A DNA stretch of 64,000 nucleotides from DASXMT01 sp963803065 (GTDB lineage: Bacteria; Actinomycetota; Acidimicrobiia; Acidimicrobiales; RAAP-2): positions 1 to 64,000 of the forward strand of contig CAWDKW010000009.1 in NCBI GenBank assembly GCA_963803065.1. Reading direction: 5' to 3'. The stretch's first letter is position 1. Every line of letters begins with the position of its first letter. This document shows, one piece after another, positions 58,702 through 64,000 of the stretch. Made by a program: the position numbers and the translations under genes. The notes beneath the pieces are model-generated. The model saw only the letters and a program-made list of their open reading frames with translations. It was not told where the DNA came from and made no database searches.

Positions 58702-59889
58702 TCAGACGGGAACGCCGGCGAGGGCCAGGACGACCCCGACCGCACCGGCGATGAGCAGCGCGCTCACCACGCCGCGTCGGAGCACGAAGAGCCAGAGCAG
58801 CGCTCCGACGAGCACCGGGATCTGCCAGAGGTGGCCAAGTGAGAGGCCGAGGGGGATGGCCGACCCGGCGATGGCGCCGATGACGGCGGGTCCCGCGCCA
58901 GTGAGGAACGACCCGACCGTCGTGTTGGCTCGGATCCGGTCGAAGTGCCTGGCACCGAGGAGCACGAACCCGAACGAGGGGGCGAAGGCGATCAGCGCGG
59001 CGAGCAGGCCGCCGCCGACACCCCCGGCGGCGTATCCGACCACGGCCACCGTCTGCACCACCGGCCCAGGGGTGACCTGCCCCAGCGCCACCGCGTTGAG
59101 GAACTGGGCCCCCGTCATCCAGTGATAGGTCGTCACTGCGTCGTGTTGCATGAGCGGGATGATGACGAACCCGCCCCCATACGAGAGGGCGCCCACCTTG
59201 AACGCCACCCAGGCCAACGCGGCGAGCCCACCCATGGCGGCACCGTGCAAGGCGACCGGCGCGGCGGCCTTGAGGGGGTTGCGTGGCTTCCATCGACCCT
59301 CTCGGCGGATCACGATCTCCGTCACTCCGCAGGCGACCAGCACCAGAACCAGGTACGGGCCGACCGTCGCCGCCGCGGTGCCGCCGACCAGGGCATAGCC
59401 GACCCAGCGAGCTTGCTGGGTGCGCGCTGGTCCGATGCCCTTCCAGCTGGCCGGCGCCAGCCCCCACGCGGCGTTCAGGGCCACGGCAGGCACGGCGGCA
59501 CCGGCGGCGGCGGCCGCGCCGAGGATCCAGTCCGGCGGGTTGCTCGCCAGGAAGACAGCCGAGAGAAGAAGGATGAGCACGAGGCCCGGGACGATGAAAC
59601 ATAGGCCACCGAGCATGGCGCCGATCGGCCCCCGAAGCCGCCACGCACAGTAGATGGCCAGCTGGGTCGAGGCCGGACCGGGCAGCAGGTTGGTGGTCGA
59701 GATGGCGTCCTCGAACTCACGGGCCTCGATCCATGCCCGCTCCTCGACGCACAGGCGACGGAGGAGGGCGATGTGGGTGGGCGGTCCACCAAAGCCGATG
59801 CAACCGAGACGGAGCCACTCCCTCCCGATGGTGTGGAGGGCCACCCGCTCGGCCGGTCCAGGCTCGGCCGCACCATCGCCGGTGCTCAT
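58702..59889 (-). CDS. chrA: Chromate transporter ChrA
   Basis: A 395-aa two-domain CHR-family membrane protein. The N-terminal half shows GCIGFGGPPTHIALLRRL and TNLLPGPASTQLAIYCAWRLRG. The second half shows GALSYGGGFVIIPLM, ALGQVTPGPVVQTVAVVGYAAGG and FAPSFGFVLLGARH. The family exports chromate or takes part in sulfate/oxyanion homeostasis. The ATG at 59889 overlaps the stop of the padR gene (ATGA). padR-chrA pairs are known as inducible oxyanion systems. Confidence 0.92.
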   Translation of the reverse strand: MSTGDGAAEPGPAERVALHTIGREWLRLGCIGFGGPPTHIALLRRLCVEERAWIEAREFEDAISTTNLLPGPASTQLAIYCAWRLRGPIGAMLGGLCFIVPGLVLILLLSAVFLASNPPDWILGAAAAAGAAVPAVALNAAWGLAPASWKGIGPARTQQARWVGYALVGGTAAATVGPYLVLVLVACGVTEIVIRREGRWKPRNPLKAAAPVALHGAAMGGLAALAWVAFKVGALSYGGGFVIIPLMQHDAVTTYHWMTGAQFLNAVALGQVTPGPVVQTVAVVGYAAGGVGGGLLAALIAFAPSFGFVLLGARHFDRIRANTTVGSFLTGAGPAVIGAIAGSAIPLGLSLGHLWQIPVLVGALLWLFVLRRGVVSALLIAGAVGVVLALAGVPV

Positions 59890-60197
59890 GGGGCCTCGTC
59901 GCCGAGCACCTCGCTGGCCAGTTCCTGCAGGTGACGCTTGGTCGACGCCAGTGCCCTTCGCCCTTTCGCCGTCGCAGCATACGACCGACGGGTCCGGCCG
60001 TCGACCACCAGCTGGCGCGATCGGAGGAGCCCCTCGGACTCCATCTTGTGCAGCGTCGGATAGAGGGACCCAGGGCTGATCCGGTAGCCATGACGGGCCA
60101 GTTCGGTCGCCATCCACGCCCCGTGCACCTCACGGTGGGCTGCATGATGGAGGATGTGCAATCGCACGGCACCCCGGAGGAACTCACGCACCACCAC
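59886..60197 (-). CDS. PadR family transcriptional regulator
   Basis: A 103-aa PadR winged helix: EFLRGAVRLHILHHAAHREVHG, then ELARHGYRISPGSLYPTLHKMESEGLL and the wing VDGRTRRSYAATAKGRRAL, with a short C-terminal dimerisation helix. It shares a 4-bp overlap with chrA and probably represses it. A GTG start without a visible Shine-Dalgarno sequence lies about 20 bp from tandem CGATATCG palindromes. Confidence 0.92.
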   Translation of the reverse strand: MVVREFLRGAVRLHILHHAAHREVHGAWMATELARHGYRISPGSLYPTLHKMESEGLLRSRQLVVDGRTRRSYAATAKGRRALASTKRHLQELASEVLGDEAP

Positions 60198-60215
60198 ACA
60201 CTAATTCGCTACCGC

Positions 60216-60238
60216 ATCGATATCGATCTTCGATATCG
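60216..60238. promoter_or_regulatory. Candidate PadR operator
   Basis: The 12-bp palindrome ATCGATATCGAT (60216-60227) is followed by a second CGATATCG (60231-60238). The two CGATATCG copies are 13 bp apart start to start. They lie just upstream of the padR-chrA start, in AT-richer sequence that contrasts with the surrounding DNA. Confidence 0.6.
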
Positions 60239-60264
60239 GCTTTCGACTCGCGGGCCGAGCGGGC

Positions 60265-60735
60265 TCAGCGCTCCGTCTCGACCAGCCCCGCCCACTGCGG
60301 AGACCCGTCGTTCGCCCCGGCGTTGCGAGCGAGGCGGTCGAGGACGCCTCGGAAGCCGGCAAGCTCGGTTTCGGTCACGCCGGCACGGAGGCGCCGATCG
60401 AACGCCACCGCCGCGCCGCGCAGTCGACGAAATGCCTCCTCGCCCGCCTCGGTCAGCTCCACCACGTGGATACGACGGTTGGCCGCGTCACGGCGCCGGG
60501 TGATCAGCCCCGTTCCGTCCATCGCGTTGAGGTGATGGGTGAGGGTGGCCTCCCTGACCCCCACCGCCTCGGCCAGCTCCCGTTGGTTGGCCGGGCGCCG
60601 GATCTTCAGGTTGAGCAGCACCAACCACACCGGTAGGGACCCACCCGCCTCGGCCAGGGCCTCGTCGAATGCCCGGCTGACGACCCGCGCCGCGCTGGCC
60701 AACTGCAGCCCTATGGGTGGTCGGACGTCCGCCAT
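60265..60735 (-). CDS. MarR family transcriptional regulator
   Basis: A 156-aa MarR-type repressor: QRELAEAVGVREATLTHHLNAM (helix-turn-helix), GLITRRRDAANRRIHVVELTEAGEE (wing with conserved Asp and Arg), flanked by helices for dimerisation. It is divergent from the NTF2-SDR genes, and an inverted repeat overlaps their -35 box, so it probably controls that unit and itself. Confidence 0.92.
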   Translation of the reverse strand: MADVRPPIGLQLASAARVVSRAFDEALAEAGGSLPVWLVLLNLKIRRPANQRELAEAVGVREATLTHHLNAMDGTGLITRRRDAANRRIHVVELTEAGEEAFRRLRGAAVAFDRRLRAGVTETELAGFRGVLDRLARNAGANDGSPQWAGLVETER

Positions 60736-60764
60736 GCGGCCAGGATATCACCATTCATCGACCT

Positions 60765-60801
60765 CTAATCATTTGACTTCTAATGCTTAGGGGTCTATGG
60801 T
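60765..60801 (+). promoter_or_regulatory. Promoter of NTF2-SDR unit with MarR operator
   Basis: A -35 TTGACT (60773-60778) and -10 TATGGT (60796-60801) are spaced by 17 bp. The inverted repeat CTAATCATT-N8-AATGCTTAG (60765-60790, arms matching at 8 of 9) covers the -35 and spacer. The ribosome site GGAGGAGA precedes the ATG at 60844. Confidence 0.7.
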
Positions 60802-60843
60802 TATGGGATACCAAGTGGCGAGCAGGCGTGGGAGGAGACACAG

Positions 60844-61314
60844 ATGACCGACCAAATCACAGACTTCCTCTCGGCATGGACCGCCGCCGAGCTGGCCGGG
60901 GACACAGAGGCGCTGGCTGACCTCCTGACCGATGACTTCTACGGAGTAGGTCCTCTCGGGTTCGTCCTCCCGAAGCCGGCATGGCTGGGGCGCCACGGCC
61001 AAGGAATCGACTACGAGGCCTTCGACCTCGTCGAGATCCAGGTACACCACTACGACGAGGTTGCCCTCGTCACTGCCCGCAACAACACCCGCGGCACCTA
61101 CCAGGGCCAGCCCGTTCCCGAAGCCGTGCGGGCCACGCTCGTCTGCCCGATCGATTCGGGCAGGCGGCGTCTCGCCGCCATCCACATGAGCTTCATCGCC
61201 GGCACCTCCGGGGCTCCACCCCTCCCGGGAGCCACCGACCCGAGTCCGAGCGCCCGACCCGCGCGAGGTGAGGGTGAGGAGGCGCCGCGGCCCGACACCG
61301 GAGGCCGACCATGA
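60844..61314 (+). CDS. NTF2-like/SnoaL-type protein
   Basis: A 156-aa protein whose first 125 residues fit the NTF2-like cone fold (DUF4440/SnoaL group): ITDFLSAWTAAELAGDTEALADLLTDDFYGVGPLGF, YDEVALVTARNNTRGTYQG and RRLAAIHMSFIAGTSG. Such proteins bind or isomerise small hydrophobic molecules. The tail is Pro/Gly-rich. It is translated together with the SDR gene (ATGA overlap) under a MarR-type operator. Confidence 0.82.
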   Translation: MTDQITDFLSAWTAAELAGDTEALADLLTDDFYGVGPLGFVLPKPAWLGRHGQGIDYEAFDLVEIQVHHYDEVALVTARNNTRGTYQGQPVPEAVRATLVCPIDSGRRRLAAIHMSFIAGTSGAPPLPGATDPSPSARPARGEGEEAPRPDTGGRP

Positions 61315-62069
61315 ACGACCTACGCGAACGCATCGCGCTGGTGACCGGAAGCTCGCGCGGCATCGGTGCCGCTATCGCCACACTCTTCGCCGAGCAGGGT
61401 GCGGCGGTCGTGGTTCACGGCCGCGACGCCGACGCCGTGGGGACGGTCACCGCCCGCATCGTGGAGACCGGCGGGCGGGCCATCCCCGCCATCACCGACC
61501 TCGGCCGGTACGAGGATGTGGAGACCATGCGTGACGGGATCGAGCAACGACTCGGGCCCGTCGACATCCTGGTCGCCAACGCCGGTGGTAGTCCGGTCCC
61601 GCCCGCCCTGCTCGAGGACATCACCGAGGCGGACTGGCGTGCGTCGGTCGACGCCAACCTCACCGCCACCTTCTTCACCGTCAAGGCGTTCCTACCCAGT
61701 ATGAAGCTGCATCGCCGCGGCAACGTCATCACCATGTCGTCGGCCGCCGCCCGCCGCCCGACGGCCCAGTCGCCCATGGCCTACGCCGCCGCCAAGGCCG
61801 GCATCGACCTGCTCACCAAGGAGATCGCCGCCCAAGCCGGGCCCCACGGGGTGCGGGTGAACTGCCTCGCCCCCGAGACCATCCTGACCGAGCGCAACCA
61901 ACAGCAGATACCGGAGGCGGTACAAGAGCAGCTTCGCCTCACCCATCCGGTACAGCGCCTGGGCACGCCCGATGACGTGGCCCAGGCCGCCCTGTTCCTC
62001 GCCTCCGATCACTCTTCGTGGATCAGCGGGATCACCCTGGACGTGGCCGGCGGTGCCGTCCTCGTATGA
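61311..62069 (+). CDS. Short-chain dehydrogenase/reductase
   Basis: A 252-aa classical SDR. The cofactor loop is TGSSRGIG, then VANAGG. The catalytic Ser, Tyr and Lys lie in ITMSSAAARRP and MAYAAAKAG, and the C-terminal region RLGTPDDVAQAALFLASDHSSWISG is typical. An Arg after the second strand (VVVHGRDAD) suggests NADPH use. It overlaps the NTF2-like gene by 4 bp. The substrate is unknown. Confidence 0.93.
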   Translation: MNDLRERIALVTGSSRGIGAAIATLFAEQGAAVVVHGRDADAVGTVTARIVETGGRAIPAITDLGRYEDVETMRDGIEQRLGPVDILVANAGGSPVPPALLEDITEADWRASVDANLTATFFTVKAFLPSMKLHRRGNVITMSSAAARRPTAQSPMAYAAAKAGIDLLTKEIAAQAGPHGVRVNCLAPETILTERNQQQIPEAVQEQLRLTHPVQRLGTPDDVAQAALFLASDHSSWISGITLDVAGGAVLV

Positions 62070-62180
62070 CCCCGCTCTCGGCCGGATGGGCTACGGCCCC
62101 TCGAGCCGTACCGGAGCCTGAGTACCAGTAACTGACTGACCACCAGCAACGCACAGGGAAACACAGGGAAAGGAGAACCC

Positions 62181-62675
62181 ATGACCTTCATGACCGATGA
62201 GCAACGTCGACCAGCACGACTGCAGCGCCAGGCGACGGCGATGCGAATCGTCAACCTGCCCATGCGGCGCGTTCTGGCGCTGCCGTTCTCGACCCCGCTC
62301 AGCAAGCGGCTCATGCTGCTCCACCTCACCGGGCGACGCAGCGGGAAGCACTACCGTCAACCGGTCAGCTACGTCAGACGGGGGGACTCATTGCTCACGC
62401 CCGGCGGCGGGAACTGGAAACTGAACCTCCAAGCCGGTCGACCCGAGCGAATCCATCTCGATGGAAACGACGTGACCGCATGGCCGGAGCTCATCCAGGA
62501 CGTCGACGCCATTGACGACGACCTCATGTTCATGGCGTCGGTCAACCCGAGAACAGCCAGCTTCATCCCCATACCCCGCCAGGACGACGGGCACTTCGAC
62601 CGGGACGGACTGGTCAACGCCGTGAACCACGGATTCCGAATCGTCCGGTGGCACCTCGACGGCCCGACAACGTAG
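62181..62675 (+). CDS. F420-dependent nitroreductase/quinone reductase-like (DUF385)
   Basis: A 164-aa split-barrel protein of the Ddn/FDR (DUF385) family that uses reduced coenzyme F420. Typical segments are LLHLTGRRSGKHYRQPVSYVRRGDSLL and TPGGGNWKLNLQAGRP. In mycobacteria, relatives reduce quinones or nitro compounds at the membrane. An AGGAG site precedes the ATG. It follows the MarR-controlled NTF2-SDR pair by 110 bp on the same strand and may belong to the same response. Confidence 0.85.
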   Translation: MTFMTDEQRRPARLQRQATAMRIVNLPMRRVLALPFSTPLSKRLMLLHLTGRRSGKHYRQPVSYVRRGDSLLTPGGGNWKLNLQAGRPERIHLDGNDVTAWPELIQDVDAIDDDLMFMASVNPRTASFIPIPRQDDGHFDRDGLVNAVNHGFRIVRWHLDGPTT

Positions 62676-62751
62676 AGCCTCGACCGCCCGGCAACCGAGA
62701 AGACGCGGCCAGCCGGTCCGGTGCCGCAGGCGGGGATGGCGTTCGGTCCGC

Positions 62752-63279
62752 CTACGACCGTACGAAGTGAGCCACGACGACCACGCGGTTCACGAGCCGG
62801 GCACCCATCTTCGCCCAGGTCATCCCCCACTGGCTGCGGTCGATGGTCGCCTCCGCCCTCACGATGACGCGATCGGGCGATGGCTTGGTCGACGTGGCCA
62901 CCAGTTCGATGGGGTGGGACTGGTCCTTGATCTGGAGCGCCCCCTTGACGCGCACCGTGCCATCGGAGGAGGGGACGGCCTCCGAGACGGTGAAGCTCAG
63001 CGTCGGGTATCGGCCCACATCGAAGAAGTCAGCGCTACGGAGATGGGTGTCTCGCCGCTTGTTCTTGGTGTTGATCGATGCCGCATCAACGACCAGCTCT
63101 CCCGAGACGGCACCGTCGTCCCCAACGACCCCACTGCCGCGTAGGGCGCGTAAGGTCCCGGTGACCTTGGCCAGGCCCCACATGGCCTTGGTATGGATCT
63201 CGATCGAGGTGCTCTCCGGATCCAGCTGCCACGTTCCGGCGACACTGGCCAGAAGAGAGGTCGAACCGGATTCAGTCAT
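62752..63279 (-). CDS. YceI family lipid-binding protein
   Basis: A 175-aa YceI lipocalin-like barrel: GTWQLDPESTSIEIHTKAMWGLAKVTG, a DAASINTKNKRRDTHLRSADFFDV block, PTLSFTVSE and KGALQIKDQSHPIELVA. The family binds isoprenoid chains such as polyprenyl quinones. No signal peptide is present. The ATG at 63279 is chosen because GGAGGT lies 6 nt before it; an ATG at 63285 touches that ribosome site. Confidence 0.88.
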   Translation of the reverse strand: MTESGSTSLLASVAGTWQLDPESTSIEIHTKAMWGLAKVTGTLRALRGSGVVGDDGAVSGELVVDAASINTKNKRRDTHLRSADFFDVGRYPTLSFTVSEAVPSSDGTVRVKGALQIKDQSHPIELVATSTKPSPDRVIVRAEATIDRSQWGMTWAKMGARLVNRVVVVAHFVRS

Positions 63280-63295
63280 GGTCATACCTCCAGTC

Positions 63296-63314
63296 ACCCG
63301 CGCGCTTCGCGGGT
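63296..63314. terminator. GC-rich hairpin between SRPBCC and yceI genes
   Basis: ACCCGCG-CGCTT-CGCGGGT can form a 7-bp perfect stem with a 5-nt loop. It follows the SRPBCC stop in the direction of transcription but is not followed by a T run, so it may be only an attenuating or mRNA-stabilising structure. Confidence 0.35.
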
Positions 63315-63385
63315 CCACAACAGTCAGGCTACTGACCTCGATGGCGCAACCGGCAGTAGACGCCGCAGGCCGAAACGGCCGGACG

Positions 63386-63871
63386 TCAGGTCGCTCGATG
63401 CTCGGGGTCCTGGGTGGCCTTCTCGACCAAGGTGGCGAGATTGTCCAGCGCCATCTTGGTACCGGTCTCGTTGTCGGACGGCGACACGCCACCGGGTATG
63501 CCCTCGTGCACGATGATGACGTCCGTGCCACCGCCTGAGTCGGCAAGGGTCGTCGTCACGGTCATCTCACCGGCCAGGTCAGGGTTCTCCGACTCGAACT
63601 CGATCACTTCGACGACCTGCTCGTTCGGCACGAGCTTCGAGAAACGGCCATGAAAGGTGTCGGTCGACGCAGTCGTCTTGCCCGACCCGTCCGGCGCATC
63701 GTAGGTGAGCGAGATACGGAACGAGCCACCGGGGTGGGCGTCGAACTCGTGCACATGGCTGGTCATGCCGTCGGGCACCCGCCACCTGGCGATGGCGTCG
63801 GCATCGAGGAGCGCTTCGTAGACGACCGGGCGGGGTGCATCAACATGACGGCTGGTACGCGTGGTGCCCAT
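63386..63871 (-). CDS. SRPBCC (AHSA1-type) domain protein
   Basis: A 161-aa START/SRPBCC-fold protein of the AHSA1-like group: RHVDAPRPVVYEALLDADAIARWRVPDGM, GGSFRISLTYDAPDGSGK, VEVIEFESENPDLAGEM and the C-terminal helix NETGTKMALDNLATLVE. Such genes often sit beside ArsR-type repressors. A regulator may therefore lie beyond the right edge, where a promoter points rightwards. The ATG at 63871 is the family start. Confidence 0.86.
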   Translation of the reverse strand: MGTTRTSRHVDAPRPVVYEALLDADAIARWRVPDGMTSHVHEFDAHPGGSFRISLTYDAPDGSGKTTASTDTFHGRFSKLVPNEQVVEVIEFESENPDLAGEMTVTTTLADSGGGTDVIIVHEGIPGGVSPSDNETGTKMALDNLATLVEKATQDPEHRAT

Positions 63872-63941
63872 AGGGCTCAATGTTGTCAGGCGGAGGGGCG
63901 CCCTTGGCTCGGTCGTGGGCCCGCGTCCTTCATCGGGGCCC

Positions 63942-63999
63942 TTGACATCTCTCCGATCACCTGTAACTATGAGTGATAGATAATCTATCGGTCATAGTT
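63942..63999 (+). promoter_or_regulatory. Rightward promoter with 35-bp palindromic operator
   Basis: A -35 TTGACA (63942-63947) and -10 AACTAT (63965-63970) are spaced by 17 bp. From the -10 onward runs a palindrome with 17-bp arms around one central base (63965-63999), mismatched at two positions. The outer arms read AACTATGA and TCATAGTT, and the inner arms GATAGAT and ATCTATC. A repressor bound here would cover the start site of a gene outside the window. Confidence 0.75.
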
Positions 64000-64000
64000 C

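Noticed and set aside
1..64000. Search for tRNA, rRNA, riboswitches and prophage genes
   Set aside because: No cloverleaf-like sequence with a TTCGANNC arm in context, no rRNA signature, no T-box or other leader that I could recognise, and no phage structural genes.

Overview
The window is high-GC, gene-dense DNA with many GTG starts, 4-bp ATGA/GTGA stop-start overlaps, coenzyme-F420 protein families (an LLM-class oxidoreductase and a DUF385/Ddn-like reductase), a DUF222-HNH endonuclease and a DUF2510-type membrane protein. These point to an actinobacterium. The class Acidimicrobiia is my best guess, but this is inference from gene content only. No rRNA, tRNA, CRISPR array or prophage was seen.

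Layout. 1-1345: part of an IS30-type element. 1360-4616: two membrane-anchored beta-propeller proteins behind a GntR regulator. 5135-8238: two RibD/DHFR-like reductases and a MarR/alpha-beta-hydrolase divergon with a clear operator. 8742-11646: a frameshifted alkaline-phosphatase-superfamily gene and small thiol/zinc proteins. 12263-15799: DUF222-HNH nuclease, then an SOS-boxed DEDD exonuclease/GIY-YIG repair protein. 15947-21040: F420 oxidoreductase, msrBA, a TrpF-like protein, trpD and an acyl-CoA dehydrogenase. 21146-26271: DUF2510 protein, dedA-uppP, an OmpR-type two-component system and a small membrane protein.

27053-42056 is the most striking region: about 15 kb holding three glutamine-synthetase-like ligases, a class I amidotransferase, a PhyH dioxygenase, an XRE-cupin regulator, a SoxB/DadA-like FAD oxidase, glutamate synthase split into three genes (class II amidotransferase, GXGXG, FMN domain), a flavin split-barrel protein, an APC permease and two small proteins. 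The gene set resembles gamma-glutamyl-amine and N-methylglutamate pathways. A shared candidate operator, roughly TGMAACANNGTTGCA, lies before three of the transcription units.

42138-47733: DUF3089 lipase with a NarL-type two-component system, divergent from an ABC-2 exporter. 47766-51413: YihY protein, cyclopropane-fatty-acid synthase and a divergent protein with a COQ4-type HDxxHx11E motif. 51533-55538: winged-helix protein, TIM-barrel isomerase, metallo-beta-lactamase-fold hydrolase and RibD/DHFR debris. 55559-58245: an Rsb-like phosphatase/STAS/kinase partner-switching module. 58085-64000: GNAT acetyltransferase, PadR-chrA, a MarR-controlled NTF2/SDR/F420-reductase group, YceI, SRPBCC and a rightward promoter with a long palindrome.

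A theme across the window is short tandem repeats, nearly all with units that are multiples of three, placed in poorly conserved linkers or tails of unrelated proteins. In one gene a 16-bp copy among 15-bp copies breaks the reading frame.
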